The notes under the pieces were generated by a model that worked only from the letters and a program-made list of their open reading frames with translations, did no database searches and had not been told where the DNA came from. Source: SHNJ01 sp964458615 (GTDB lineage Bacteria > Pseudomonadota > Alphaproteobacteria > SHNJ01). From it: a stretch of DNA of 19,203 bases. The stretch covers positions 1 to 19,203 of the forward strand of contig CAYWJR010000026.1 in the NCBI GenBank assembly GCA_964458615.1, in the 5' to 3' direction. A program made the position numbers and the translations under genes. Below, piece by piece: positions 1 to 6,945 of this stretch (its first letter is position 1; every line of letters begins with the position of its first letter).

Positions 1-28
1 CCGGTTAAATTCCACAAACGCAAACGGA

Positions 29-625
29 TTATTTTTTATCGGATTTTTTCGACAATCCCATGAATTGCCGTTGCAATTCGTCGATTTGATCGCGCAATTT
101 GTGATATTCCGCCTCGGCGCGCGCGGTTTCGCTCAGGCCGTGCGTCGGCGTGGATTGCGGCATTTGTTCGGGCGAAAACGGATTGAACATGCGCATGGTT
201 TTTTCGATCATCGCCATGTTTTGCTTGCTCATTTCATTGATCGCGCCCATCCCGGGAATCATGCCCAACGCCTCATTCCACTGGCGTTGAATGCGTTCTT
301 GGTTCGCAACGAAACTATGCATCGAATCTTCGAGATATTTGGCGACCGGCATTTGCATATTGCCGCCGTAAAAACTGATCAGCTTTTTCAAAAAACTGAC
401 GGGCAGCAAATTGGTGCCTTTGGCTTCTTGTTCGACAATGATTTGCGTCAAAACCGAACGGGTCAAATCGTCGCCGTTTTTGGCGTCGTATACGCCGAAA
501 TCGGTGCCTTTTTTAACCATGTTGCACAAATCGTCCAATGTCACATAGGTGCTGGTGGACGTGTTGTATAACCGCCGGTTGGCGTATTTTTTAATAACGA
601 TTTGTGGAATATTTTGTTTGGCCAT
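29..625 (-). CDS. phaR: Polyhydroxyalkanoate synthesis regulator PhaR
   Basis: A 198-residue protein of the PhaR family, which binds DNA and PHB and represses granule-associated genes until polymer accumulates. The N-terminal PHB/PHA accumulation regulator domain is clear: KKYANRRLYNTSTSTYVTL near residues 12-30, then VYDAKNGDDLTRSVL and QIIVEQEAKGTNLLP, followed by FYGGNMQMPVAKYLEDSM. The C-terminal third is Met/Gln-rich and probably helical. I start at the ATG at 625 (MAKQN) and not the ATG at 643, because the six codons between them include a GGCGGGAA purine-rich stretch that serves better as a ribosome binding site, and the family domain begins right after MAKQN. It is divergent from the PHB synthesis genes. 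Family assignment is secure; the specific targets are inferred. Confidence 0.95.
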   Translation of the reverse strand: MAKQNIPQIVIKKYANRRLYNTSTSTYVTLDDLCNMVKKGTDFGVYDAKNGDDLTRSVLTQIIVEQEAKGTNLLPVSFLKKLISFYGGNMQMPVAKYLEDSMHSFVANQERIQRQWNEALGMIPGMGAINEMSKQNMAMIEKTMRMFNPFSPEQMPQSTPTHGLSETARAEAEYHKLRDQIDELQRQFMGLSKKSDKK

Positions 626-729
626 AAATTCCCGCCTTATCATTGTTTATAATTCGTCTCTTTTATACTACACTGACCCGAATCGCCAAAGCATAATTTC
701 CGCAAACATAATTCCCAGCCGATTATTGC
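626..729. promoter_or_regulatory. Divergent phaR / PHB-gene promoter region
   Basis: This 104-nt AT-rich spacer separates the start codons of phaR (minus) and the small ORF upstream of phaC (plus), so it must hold promoters for both directions unless one is upstream in a neighbour. On the plus strand, TATAAT (648-653) and TATACT (664-669) resemble -10 boxes, but neither has a convincing -35 at the right distance. PhaR autoregulation through this spacer would fit the family. No operator was identified with confidence. Confidence 0.35.
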
Positions 730-1152
730 ATGATCAAAACTACCGCCGAACATAAAAAAATTGACGGGCTGGCCCAAGAATGGGCGGATTTGTGGTGCGA
801 ACAGGTCACGCTGTGGCTGAAAGATCCCAACAGTATCGGCTGGCTGCAAAGTCTTTTTAGCAATATGCCGAATCAAAACCCGTTGTGGCAGGATGTGATC
901 CATGAACACCAAACCAAAAATCAAAAAAACGCCAACCCGTTCGGGTCCCCGGCCGATTTTTTTACATTCCAACACGGCGATGCTGACCTGGCAAAGTTTG
1001 CGTCTGTTATGGCCGGGCTTGCAAACGGGGGAAATTCCGTTTCATCCGCAACTGCACAAAACGGCGAAAAATCTGATCGCAAAAACCGAAAAACTGACCG
1101 GCGAAGAAAAACAAAAACTGCGCCTGGCCATCGACGAACACGCAAAAAATAA
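730..1152 (+). CDS. Small Trp-rich protein, possible PHA synthase partner
   Basis: A 140-residue ORF that I cannot assign to a named family. Its first ~60 residues are amphipathic and Trp-rich (EWADLWCEQVTLWLKDP, IGWLQSL, PLWQDV), reminiscent of PhaE/phasin-type proteins that accompany short PHA synthases. The last ~28 residues are extremely basic (KNRKTDRRRKTKTAPGHRRTRKK), like the DNA-binding tails of some granule proteins, though this part could simply be a product of reading the phaC frame out of phase. Residues from about 58 onward share DNA with phaC (251-nt overlap). No good Shine-Dalgarno precedes the ATG. Alternatives: the true stop lies earlier and was lost by a frameshift, or the ORF is an N-terminal part of PhaC split by a single-base indel in the G5 run at 1027-1031. 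Confidence 0.55.
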   Translation: MIKTTAEHKKIDGLAQEWADLWCEQVTLWLKDPNSIGWLQSLFSNMPNQNPLWQDVIHEHQTKNQKNANPFGSPADFFTFQHGDADLAKFASVMAGLANGGNSVSSATAQNGEKSDRKNRKTDRRRKTKTAPGHRRTRKK

Positions 1153-2143
1153 TCTGGATCATTTTCAGGCAGGGATTCAGACATATCACGCAAATCCGTT
1201 CAAACGCCCGAAACCAAAGGCAAAAACAATATGGCGGCGCGGCGATATGCGTGTGTTGGATTATGGATCTGAAAACAAAAACGCGCCGCCGGTTTTTATT
1301 ATCCCGTCTTTGGTCAATAAATATTATATTCTGGATTTATTGCCGGAAAAAACATTCGCCGGTTATTTGCGCGCCCAAGGATTCCGCCCGATTATTTTGG
1401 ATTGGGGCGCGCCAGGGCCGCGCGAAAAAGATTTAGATTTTTCCGGGTACACCCAAATTTTATTGCAAGCGTTCGACCATGTTTGCGCCAAGGTAAAACC
1501 GCACAAACCGGTTATTTCCGGTTATTGCATGGGCGGGGTTTTCGCGGTTGCAAACGCGCTGCACCGGCCGCGCGATTATACAGGATTGATGTTGATCGCA
1601 ACGCCGTGGGATTTCGCCAAAACTTATCCGCAAACGGAAAAAATCGATTTTTACATCAATCGCGTGTTGCCGCATTTTGAAAAAACCGGATTGATTCCAA
1701 TCGATCTGATCCAATCGATGTTTTTCGACATAGACCCGTTATTGGTCGTGCGCAAATTCACCAAAATCGGCAAACATAATCCCGGCGCGGCACCGATGCG
1801 GCAATTCGCCGCTCTCGAAGATTGGATCAATGACGGCGTGGAATTGTCGCATGGCGTGTTGACGCAATGTTTGCGCGATTGGTATCGCGACAACAAAATC
1901 GGCCAAGGAAAATTCAAGGTTTTGGGCAAGGATATGAACCCAAAATCCATCCGCAAACCGGTTCTTTTGGTGATCCCGCGCAAAGACCGGATAGTGCCGC
2001 CGGAAAACGCCCGCCAACTGGCCAAAAACCTTGCGCGCAAAAAGATTATAAACGCCGAAACCGGACATATCGGGTTGATGGCCAGTTCCTATGCGGAAAA
2101 AGAAATCTGGCCGCAAATTGTCAAATGGCTCAACCACACATAA
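902..2143 (+). CDS. phaC: Class III-like PHA synthase (alpha/beta hydrolase)
   Basis: A 413-residue alpha/beta-hydrolase enzyme that polymerises 3-hydroxyacyl-CoA. The nucleophile elbow reads GYCMGG (207-212) with Cys209 in place of the lipase serine, as in PHA synthases; Asp362 (RKDRIVPP) and His389 (ETGHIG) complete the triad. VNKYYILDLLPE (138-149) and ILDWGAPG (165-172) are also synthase-like. The length and the ATPWDF segment resemble class III enzymes, which need a small partner subunit, more than ~590-residue class I enzymes. The ATG at 902 has an AGGA eight nt upstream, and GPRPIFLH just inside it looks like the N-terminus of alphaproteobacterial relatives (recalled, not searched). 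Next in-frame ATG is at 980. It overlaps the preceding ORF out of frame. A hydrolase/depolymerase role for this subfamily cannot be excluded. Confidence 0.85.
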   Translation: MNTKPKIKKTPTRSGPRPIFLHSNTAMLTWQSLRLLWPGLQTGEIPFHPQLHKTAKNLIAKTEKLTGEEKQKLRLAIDEHAKNNLDHFQAGIQTYHANPFKRPKPKAKTIWRRGDMRVLDYGSENKNAPPVFIIPSLVNKYYILDLLPEKTFAGYLRAQGFRPIILDWGAPGPREKDLDFSGYTQILLQAFDHVCAKVKPHKPVISGYCMGGVFAVANALHRPRDYTGLMLIATPWDFAKTYPQTEKIDFYINRVLPHFEKTGLIPIDLIQSMFFDIDPLLVVRKFTKIGKHNPGAAPMRQFAALEDWINDGVELSHGVLTQCLRDWYRDNKIGQGKFKVLGKDMNPKSIRKPVLLVIPRKDRIVPPENARQLAKNLARKKIINAETGHIGLMASSYAEKEIWPQIVKWLNHT

Positions 2144-2144
2144 C

Positions 2145-2178
2145 TGTCATCCCGAACCCTTTAGGGTGAGAGATGACA
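2145..2178. repeat. REP-like hairpin after phaC
   Basis: TGTCATC (2145-2151) pairs with GATGACA (2172-2178), and inside it ACCC (2156-2159) pairs with GGGT (2164-2167) around a TTTA loop. The hairpin begins one base after the phaC stop and has no T-run, so it looks more like a small dispersed palindrome or an mRNA-stabilising element than a Rho-independent terminator. The rest of the 113-nt spacer is pyrimidine-rich, with a C7T6 run at 2230-2242. Confidence 0.6.
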
Positions 2179-2245
2179 CACTCTTATTGCTTCTGCGCCC
2201 TAAATCTCCTATTTTACCTTATCTTTTTACCCCCCCTTTTTTCCT

Positions 2246-2251
2246 AGGAGG
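2246..2251 (+). promoter_or_regulatory. Strong ribosome binding site of phaA
   Basis: A perfect AGGAGG lies five nt before the phaA ATG and directly follows a C7T6 run. It is the best Shine-Dalgarno in the window and suggests that phaA is translated much more strongly than the genes upstream of it. Confidence 0.8.
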
Positions 2252-2256
2252 CTTTT

Positions 2257-3435
2257 ATGGCCAAAGACATCGTTATCGTTTCCGCCGCGCGCACCGCGAT
2301 TGGATCTTTTCTTGGCACGCTGGCCACAACCCCGGCGCATATATTGGGCGCGGAAGTGATCAAACACGCATTGACCCGCGCCAAAATTTCCGCGATTGAT
2401 GTCGACGAAGTTATCATGGGACAAATTTTAACCGCTGGCCAGGGTATGAACCCTGCCCGCCAGGCATCGATCGCCGCCGGAATTCCAGTTGAGAAAACCG
2501 CGATGACCATCAACCAAGTTTGCGGATCGGGATTGCGCGCGATCGCCCTTGGTCTGCAATCCATCGCCAACGACGATGCGAAAATCGTGGTCGCAGGCGG
2601 CCAAGAAAGCATGAGCCTGTCGCATCACAGCGCGTTTTTGCGCGGGGGGCAGAAAATGGGCGGGCTTGAATTTACCGATACGATGATCCGCGACGGATTG
2701 ACCGATGTTTTCAATAATTACCATATGGGCATCACGGCCGAAAACGTGGCGCAGAAATGGCAGATTACCCGCGACATGCAAGATCAATTCGCCGCCAATT
2801 CGCAGAACAAGGCCGAAGCCGCGCAAAAATCCGGCAAATTCAAAGACGAAATTATTCCAATTATTATCAAAAACAAAAAAGGCGATGTCACATTCGATAC
2901 CGACGAATATATCCGCGCTGGCGTGACCGCCGAATCGTTACAAGGATTGAAACCCGCATTCGATAAATCCGGCACCGTTACGGCGGGCAACGCATCGGGA
3001 TTGAACGATGGCGCGGCGGCAGTTATTTTAATGTCGGCGGATGAGGCCAAAAAACGCGGCCTTAAACCCCTTGCCCGGATTGCATCCTGGGCCACCGCAG
3101 GCGTCGATCCAACCATTATGGGCACTGGGCCAATTCCGGCATCGCGCAAGGCACTGGAAAAAGCGGGCTGGAAAGCATCGGATTTGGATTTAATCGAAGC
3201 CAACGAGGCGTTTGCCGCACAAGCATGCGCGGTGAACAAGGACATGGGCTGGGATTTATCGCGCGTGAACGTCAATGGCGGCGCGATCGCATTGGGTCAT
3301 CCGATTGGCGCATCCGGCACGCGTGTGATGGTCACGTTATTGCACGAAATGCAAAAACGGGATGCGAAACGCGGCCTTGCCACGCTGTGCATCGGCGGCG
3401 GCATGGGTATTGCGATGTGTGTAGAAGCGGCTTAG
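2257..3435 (+). CDS. phaA: Acetyl-CoA C-acetyltransferase (beta-ketothiolase)
   Basis: A 392-residue biosynthetic thiolase that condenses two acetyl-CoA to acetoacetyl-CoA, the first step of PHB synthesis. The catalytic residues fall at the textbook positions of the Zoogloea thiolase: nucleophilic Cys89 in NQVCGSG, His348 in GGAIALGHPIGASG and Cys378 in LCIGGGMG. LIEANEAFAAQ and the full-length N-terminal IVSAARTAIGSF strand are present, so the enzyme looks intact. The start is fixed by the AGGAGG at 2246. phaB follows after 16 nt and is almost certainly co-transcribed; phaC lies 113 nt upstream behind a hairpin. Degradative (fadA-type) use is possible, but the context argues for PHB. Confidence 0.97.
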   Translation: MAKDIVIVSAARTAIGSFLGTLATTPAHILGAEVIKHALTRAKISAIDVDEVIMGQILTAGQGMNPARQASIAAGIPVEKTAMTINQVCGSGLRAIALGLQSIANDDAKIVVAGGQESMSLSHHSAFLRGGQKMGGLEFTDTMIRDGLTDVFNNYHMGITAENVAQKWQITRDMQDQFAANSQNKAEAAQKSGKFKDEIIPIIIKNKKGDVTFDTDEYIRAGVTAESLQGLKPAFDKSGTVTAGNASGLNDGAAAVILMSADEAKKRGLKPLARIASWATAGVDPTIMGTGPIPASRKALEKAGWKASDLDLIEANEAFAAQACAVNKDMGWDLSRVNVNGGAIALGHPIGASGTRVMVTLLHEMQKRDAKRGLATLCIGGGMGIAMCVEAA

Positions 3436-3451
3436 GAAAAAGGAAAACGAT

Positions 3452-4180
3452 ATGACACAAAGATTAGCATTAGTCACCGGCGGCACGCGCGGCATTGGCG
3501 CGGCTCTAAGCAAATATTTAAAAGCCGACGGGCATGTGGTTGCGGCGACGTATCACAGCAACGATGAAGCCGCGCAGAAATTTTCCGCCGATACCGGCAT
3601 CCATGTATTTAAATGGGATGTCGGCAATTTCGATGCGTGTAAAAATGGTATCGCCAAAATCGAATCGGATTTAAAACGCCCCATCGAAGTTCTGGTCAAC
3701 AATGCCGGAATTACCCAGGATACGACGTTACATAAAATGACACCGGATCAATGGCAAAAAGTGATCGAAACGAATCTGACCAGCTGCTTCAATATGTGCC
3801 GCAATGTGATCGAAGGAATGCGCGCGCGGTCGTGGGGGCGGATTATCAATATCGGATCGGTCAATGGCCGCAAGGGTCAGTTCGGCCAAACCAATTATTC
3901 CGCCGCCAAATCCGGCATTTTGGGATTCACGCGTTCGTTGGCATTGGAATCCGCCGCCAAGGGCATTACCGTGAATGCGGTCGCGCCCGGATACATTAAT
4001 ACCGAAATGGTCCAAGCCGTCGATGCCGCGATTTTGCAAAAAATCATCGCGCAAATTCCGGCCAACCGTTTGGGCACACCCGAAGACGTCGCGGATTTGG
4101 TTGTCTGGCTGGCGTCCGATAAATCGTCGTTCGTCAATGGCGCCACGTTCGATATCAATGGCGGCCAGTATATGGTTTAA
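3452..4180 (+). CDS. phaB: Acetoacetyl-CoA reductase (SDR family)
   Basis: A 242-residue short-chain dehydrogenase that reduces acetoacetyl-CoA to (R)-3-hydroxybutyryl-CoA with NADPH. The Rossmann dinucleotide motif is TGGTRGIG (9-16), NNAG is at 83-86, and the catalytic triad is Ser136, Tyr149 and Lys153 in NIGSVNG...NYSAAKSG. VNAVAPGYINTEM and the C-terminal FVNGATFDINGGQYM are typical of PhaB. AAGGAA lies about seven nt before the ATG in the 16-nt gap after phaA. FabG (3-oxoacyl-ACP reductase) is the nearest alternative, but phaA-phaB adjacency makes PhaB much likelier. Confidence 0.95.
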   Translation: MTQRLALVTGGTRGIGAALSKYLKADGHVVAATYHSNDEAAQKFSADTGIHVFKWDVGNFDACKNGIAKIESDLKRPIEVLVNNAGITQDTTLHKMTPDQWQKVIETNLTSCFNMCRNVIEGMRARSWGRIINIGSVNGRKGQFGQTNYSAAKSGILGFTRSLALESAAKGITVNAVAPGYINTEMVQAVDAAILQKIIAQIPANRLGTPEDVADLVVWLASDKSSFVNGATFDINGGQYMV

Positions 4181-4189
4181 AAAAATTCA

Positions 4190-4272
4190 AAGTTCCAAGT
4201 ACCGAGTACCAAGTTTTCTAACTTGTCGAATTTCTCTTAAACTTGGAACTTGAAACTAGGTGCTTGGAACTT
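4190..4272. repeat. Iterated AAGTTCCAAG inverted/direct repeat spacer
   Basis: AAGTTCCAAG (4190-4199) is the exact reverse complement of CTTGGAACTT, which occurs at 4242-4251 and again at 4263-4272. Shorter variants (GTACCAAGTTTT, TAACTTG, CTTGAAACTAGG) fill the space between. The transcript could fold with either downstream copy. It follows the phaB stop by nine nt and runs into the start region of the permease gene. Possible readings are a transcription-ending or attenuating hairpin or a dispersed repeat family. Confidence 0.65.
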
Positions 4273-4275
4273 CAA

Positions 4276-5181
4276 TTGGATCAAACAAACAGAAACACGT
4301 TCATCGGATTATCTGCGATTCCATTATGGTCGCTGACGCCGCTTTTGGTGGTTCTGCTGTCGCCGTTATCGGCATTTTTCCTGATGGGTTGCCGGTTTTT
4401 AATCAGCGGCATTATTTTAACGTTCGCCCGGATTATGAAGGGCGAAAATATATGGTCGGAATTCACGCATCCTTTTGGCATGCGCGCGCTTAGCGTTCTT
4501 GGAATATTGGTGTCGCAATCGGCTTATATATTGTCGCTGCAACACGCGCCTACGGCCGAAGCGAATATGATCAATTACCTGTGGCCGGTGCATGTTATTT
4601 TGCTGGGCGCGCTGTTAAACGGCGAAAAAATAGGATCGCGCGGATTGATCGGAATTATTCTGGGCGTTTTGGGTTGCGCGGTAATTTTATTGGGCGACGC
4701 CAAAACGATGTGGAGCGATGAATACGCCCCCGGGTACGCGTTGGCGTTTTTGGCGGGATTGTTATGGGCGATATATCAGGTTTGCATGCGCAAATATTAC
4801 GCCGAAAATTCCACCAGCATCCAAGGCGGTCCGTTTTTAATTTATGCCGCCATCAGTTTTACGATTTTTTATTTTCAAACCCCGGCGATGCCGGAAATTC
4901 CGCAGGCATTATATCCGGATTTATTGGCGTTCGGCATTATCCCGGTGTCGTATTTATTTTGGGAAGTCGGCATAAAATTGGGCAATTACCGTCTTTTGGC
5001 TTTTTGCGCTTATTTTATCCCGCTGCTGTCGGCGGTATTTATCGCCCTGGCCATGGGAACGGAATTTTCACCGTCGCTGTTCGTGGGCGGCGCGATGATC
5101 GTCGCGGCGGCGATTATCGGCGGGAAATCGAAACATACTATAAAAAATTCGGATGCCGATATTCCGGTTACGCTTCGATAG
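4276..5181 (+). CDS. EamA/DMT-family permease
   Basis: About 301 residues with ten hydrophobic segments arranged as two EamA halves of the drug/metabolite transporter superfamily, an inner-membrane exporter or permease. The first half has LSLQHAPTAEANMINYLWPVHVILLGALLNGEKIG, the usual helix 3-4 region with the conserved glutamate; the second half ends with LLSAVFIALAMGTEFSPSLFVGGAMIVAAAIIGG. The frame is open back to a TTG at 4243, but those codons are made of the spacer repeat, so I prefer the TTG at 4276 (LDQTNRNTFIG); neither start has a strong Shine-Dalgarno. The stop overlaps the gloB stop by 14 nt. The substrate cannot be predicted; the family includes amino-acid and metabolite exporters. 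Confidence 0.85.
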   Translation: MDQTNRNTFIGLSAIPLWSLTPLLVVLLSPLSAFFLMGCRFLISGIILTFARIMKGENIWSEFTHPFGMRALSVLGILVSQSAYILSLQHAPTAEANMINYLWPVHVILLGALLNGEKIGSRGLIGIILGVLGCAVILLGDAKTMWSDEYAPGYALAFLAGLLWAIYQVCMRKYYAENSTSIQGGPFLIYAAISFTIFYFQTPAMPEIPQALYPDLLAFGIIPVSYLFWEVGIKLGNYRLLAFCAYFIPLLSAVFIALAMGTEFSPSLFVGGAMIVAAAIIGGKSKHTIKNSDADIPVTLR

Positions 5182-5926
5182 AATAAATTTTCGCAAAAAC
5201 ATCCGCCGGATCCGCGCCCTTCATATCCATCAATTCCTGCATATCCGCGCAATCGGCGCGCATATACGGGCTCATGACGCGTTCTTGGCCCAACATCAAC
5301 GGCACAGTCGGGGCGCCACGTTGGCGTTTTTGTTTCATGGAATCGATATATTCTTTTAAATCCTGGCGATCCGGTTCCAACCGTGCCGCGAATTTGGCAA
5401 ACGCCATCGTATATTCGTGCCCGCAATAAATTTTGGTATCGTCCGGCAATGATTTCAATTTGGCGATCGATTGCCACATTTGCGCGCGCGTGCCTTCGAA
5501 TATGCCGCCAACGCCAAGCCCGAACAACGTATCGCCGCAAAACAACGATTTCAATTCCGGCAAATAAAACGCCACATGGCCGATTGTATGGCCGGGCGTA
5601 TCGATCACTTGCCATTGCGTTCCCAAAAGATCGAAAATCTGTCCGGGAATCACGGTGCGGTCGATGCCGGGAATGCGGTTTTTGTCGGCATCGGCGCCGA
5701 TCACCTGCGCGGAATAATGATTTTTCAATTCGATATTGCCGCCGACATGATCCCAATGATGGTGCGTGTTGACGATATAATTCAACCGCATTTTATGGAT
5801 TGTTAAATAATCGATCACCTCGTCGGCGACGCTTGGATCGATAATGGCACATTCGCCGCTATCGTTGTTGCGCAACACATAGGCGTAATTGTCTTTTAGA
5901 ACCGGAAGTGTGATAATGTCGATCAT
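5168..5926 (-). CDS. gloB: Hydroxyacylglutathione hydrolase (glyoxalase II)
   Basis: A 252-residue metallo-beta-lactamase-fold enzyme that hydrolyses S-lactoylglutathione to D-lactate and glutathione in methylglyoxal detoxification. The metal-binding signature HHHWDH gives His55, His57, Asp59 and His60; further ligands are His113 (TPGHTIGH), Asp132 (CGDTLF) and His170 (YCGHEYT). The C-terminal substrate-binding helical domain is present (KRQRGAPTVPLMLGQE), so it is full length. The N-terminus MIDIITLPVLKDNYAY is standard and fixes the start. It is convergent with the permease and divergent from the methyltransferase, a gloB neighbour also seen in other alphaproteobacteria. Confidence 0.96.
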   Translation of the reverse strand: MIDIITLPVLKDNYAYVLRNNDSGECAIIDPSVADEVIDYLTIHKMRLNYIVNTHHHWDHVGGNIELKNHYSAQVIGADADKNRIPGIDRTVIPGQIFDLLGTQWQVIDTPGHTIGHVAFYLPELKSLFCGDTLFGLGVGGIFEGTRAQMWQSIAKLKSLPDDTKIYCGHEYTMAFAKFAARLEPDRQDLKEYIDSMKQKRQRGAPTVPLMLGQERVMSPYMRADCADMQELMDMKGADPADVFAKIYSIEA

Positions 5927-5946
5927 GCCGAACTGTCCATATCCTT

Positions 5947-6687
5947 ATGTATAACGATATACTCGATCTTATGCATTTTTATAATTCGCCGTTGGGGCAC
6001 ATTGCCCGGCGGTCGTTGCGGCAACACATACGCGCCATCTGGCCGGGCGTGCATGGCCAGCGTATTTTAGGTCTTGGATACACAACGCCTTATTTAAAAT
6101 TATTTTCCGACGAAGCGGAACGGATCGCCGCCATTATGCCCGCAACCCAAGGTATCGCGGCCTGGCCCGAAGACGGGCGCAACGTCGCGGTTTTGGCCGA
6201 TGAAACCAATTTGCCGTTCGAAGATTATTCGATCGACCGGATATTGATGGTTCACGGCCTGGAAGGTTGCAACGACGCCAATCATTTATTGCAAGAATCC
6301 TGGCGGGTATTGACCGGCGATGGGCGTTTACTGCTGGTTGTGCCGAACCGGATTGGATTATGGGCGCGGTTCGAACACACGCCGTTCGGCACGGGACAAC
6401 CATATTCGGCATCGCAATTGTCTTGGGTTTTGCGCCAGGAATTATTTACACCTATCGGTATTACGCGGACATTATACATGCCGCCGTCGCAATCGCGGTT
6501 CATGTTGTCGTCCAGCAAATTGTTTGAAAAAATCGGCGGGGCGTTGTTCACCCAATTCGCCGGTTTATTGTTGATCGAAGCAAAAAAAGAAGTTTATTCG
6601 GCGCATCCGGCGCGATACCGCCGCACGAAGGCGCCCAGCGGCATGTTCCCCGCGCACGCCAAACCGGCGGCAACCCCGCCGGGGTAA
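5947..6687 (+). CDS. SAM-dependent methyltransferase (type 11-like)
   Basis: A 246-residue class I methyltransferase of unknown substrate. The SAM-binding loop is the glycine-rich RILGLGYTTPYL (39-50); the acidic/post-I region and LPFEDYSIDRILMVHGLE (about 89-106) correspond to motifs II-III, and ESWRVLTGDGRLLLVVPNR to the strand-4/5 region. The N-terminus, DLMHFYNSPLGHIARRSL, is the usual one for the alphaproteobacterial family next to gloB, so the start is credible. The last ~30 residues are Pro/Ala-rich and probably disordered. Start codons of this gene and gloB are only 20 nt apart, so at least one promoter must lie inside the other gene. Confidence 0.88.
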   Translation: MYNDILDLMHFYNSPLGHIARRSLRQHIRAIWPGVHGQRILGLGYTTPYLKLFSDEAERIAAIMPATQGIAAWPEDGRNVAVLADETNLPFEDYSIDRILMVHGLEGCNDANHLLQESWRVLTGDGRLLLVVPNRIGLWARFEHTPFGTGQPYSASQLSWVLRQELFTPIGITRTLYMPPSQSRFMLSSSKLFEKIGGALFTQFAGLLLIEAKKEVYSAHPARYRRTKAPSGMFPAHAKPAATPPG

Positions 6688-6688
6688 A

Positions 6689-6928
6689 TTATTTGGCGTT
6701 TGTATGAATTTTTTCCAGTAATATGCCAATAGATACCGGGATTCCTGTGGATCTGGCAAACGACATCGATCTGCCGCCGCCCAAATCTACGACGGTATTT
6801 TGCCGTCCGGGCGGAACATAAGCCGACATAGTTGAATTAGGCCCTGTTTGCACAACAACCCGTTCGCCGCGCGGAAATTTTCCCAACACAGCGTCGTCTG
6901 CAAATTCCAAATCATCGTCCAATGGCAT
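6689..6928 (-). CDS. Small unknown protein downstream of RTX gene
   Basis: A 79-residue ORF on the same strand as the giant RTX gene, starting 17 nt after its stop, with AGGGG about seven nt before the ATG. This spacing and ribosome site suggest a real, co-transcribed gene. The N-terminus is acidic (MPLDDDLEFADD); the middle contains GERVVVQTGPNSTMSAYVPP and VVDLGGGRSMSF, suggesting short beta strands; there is no signal peptide, membrane segment or RTX repeat. I do not recognise the family. Its stop lies one base from the convergent methyltransferase stop. A role with the RTX protein (chaperone, modifier or immunity-like partner) is guesswork from position only. Confidence 0.6.
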   Translation of the reverse strand: MPLDDDLEFADDAVLGKFPRGERVVVQTGPNSTMSAYVPPGRQNTVVDLGGGRSMSFARSTGIPVSIGILLEKIHTNAK

Positions 6929-6945
6929 CGATTACCCCTGTTATA

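Noticed and set aside
65..571. Plus-strand 168-residue ORF opposite phaR
   Set aside because: It is antisense to a confidently identified gene, is rich in His/Arg/Phe, and shows no recognisable motif.
730..2143. Treating the small ORF and phaC as one frameshifted pseudogene
   Set aside because: Removing one G at 1027-1031 would fuse them, but the phaC frame already looks coding from 902 with its own AGGA site and a family-like N-terminus. I kept two genes and stated the alternative.
4243..4275. Upstream TTG start for the permease
   Set aside because: The additional codons are formed by the CTTGGAACTT repeat and add no membrane or family sequence.
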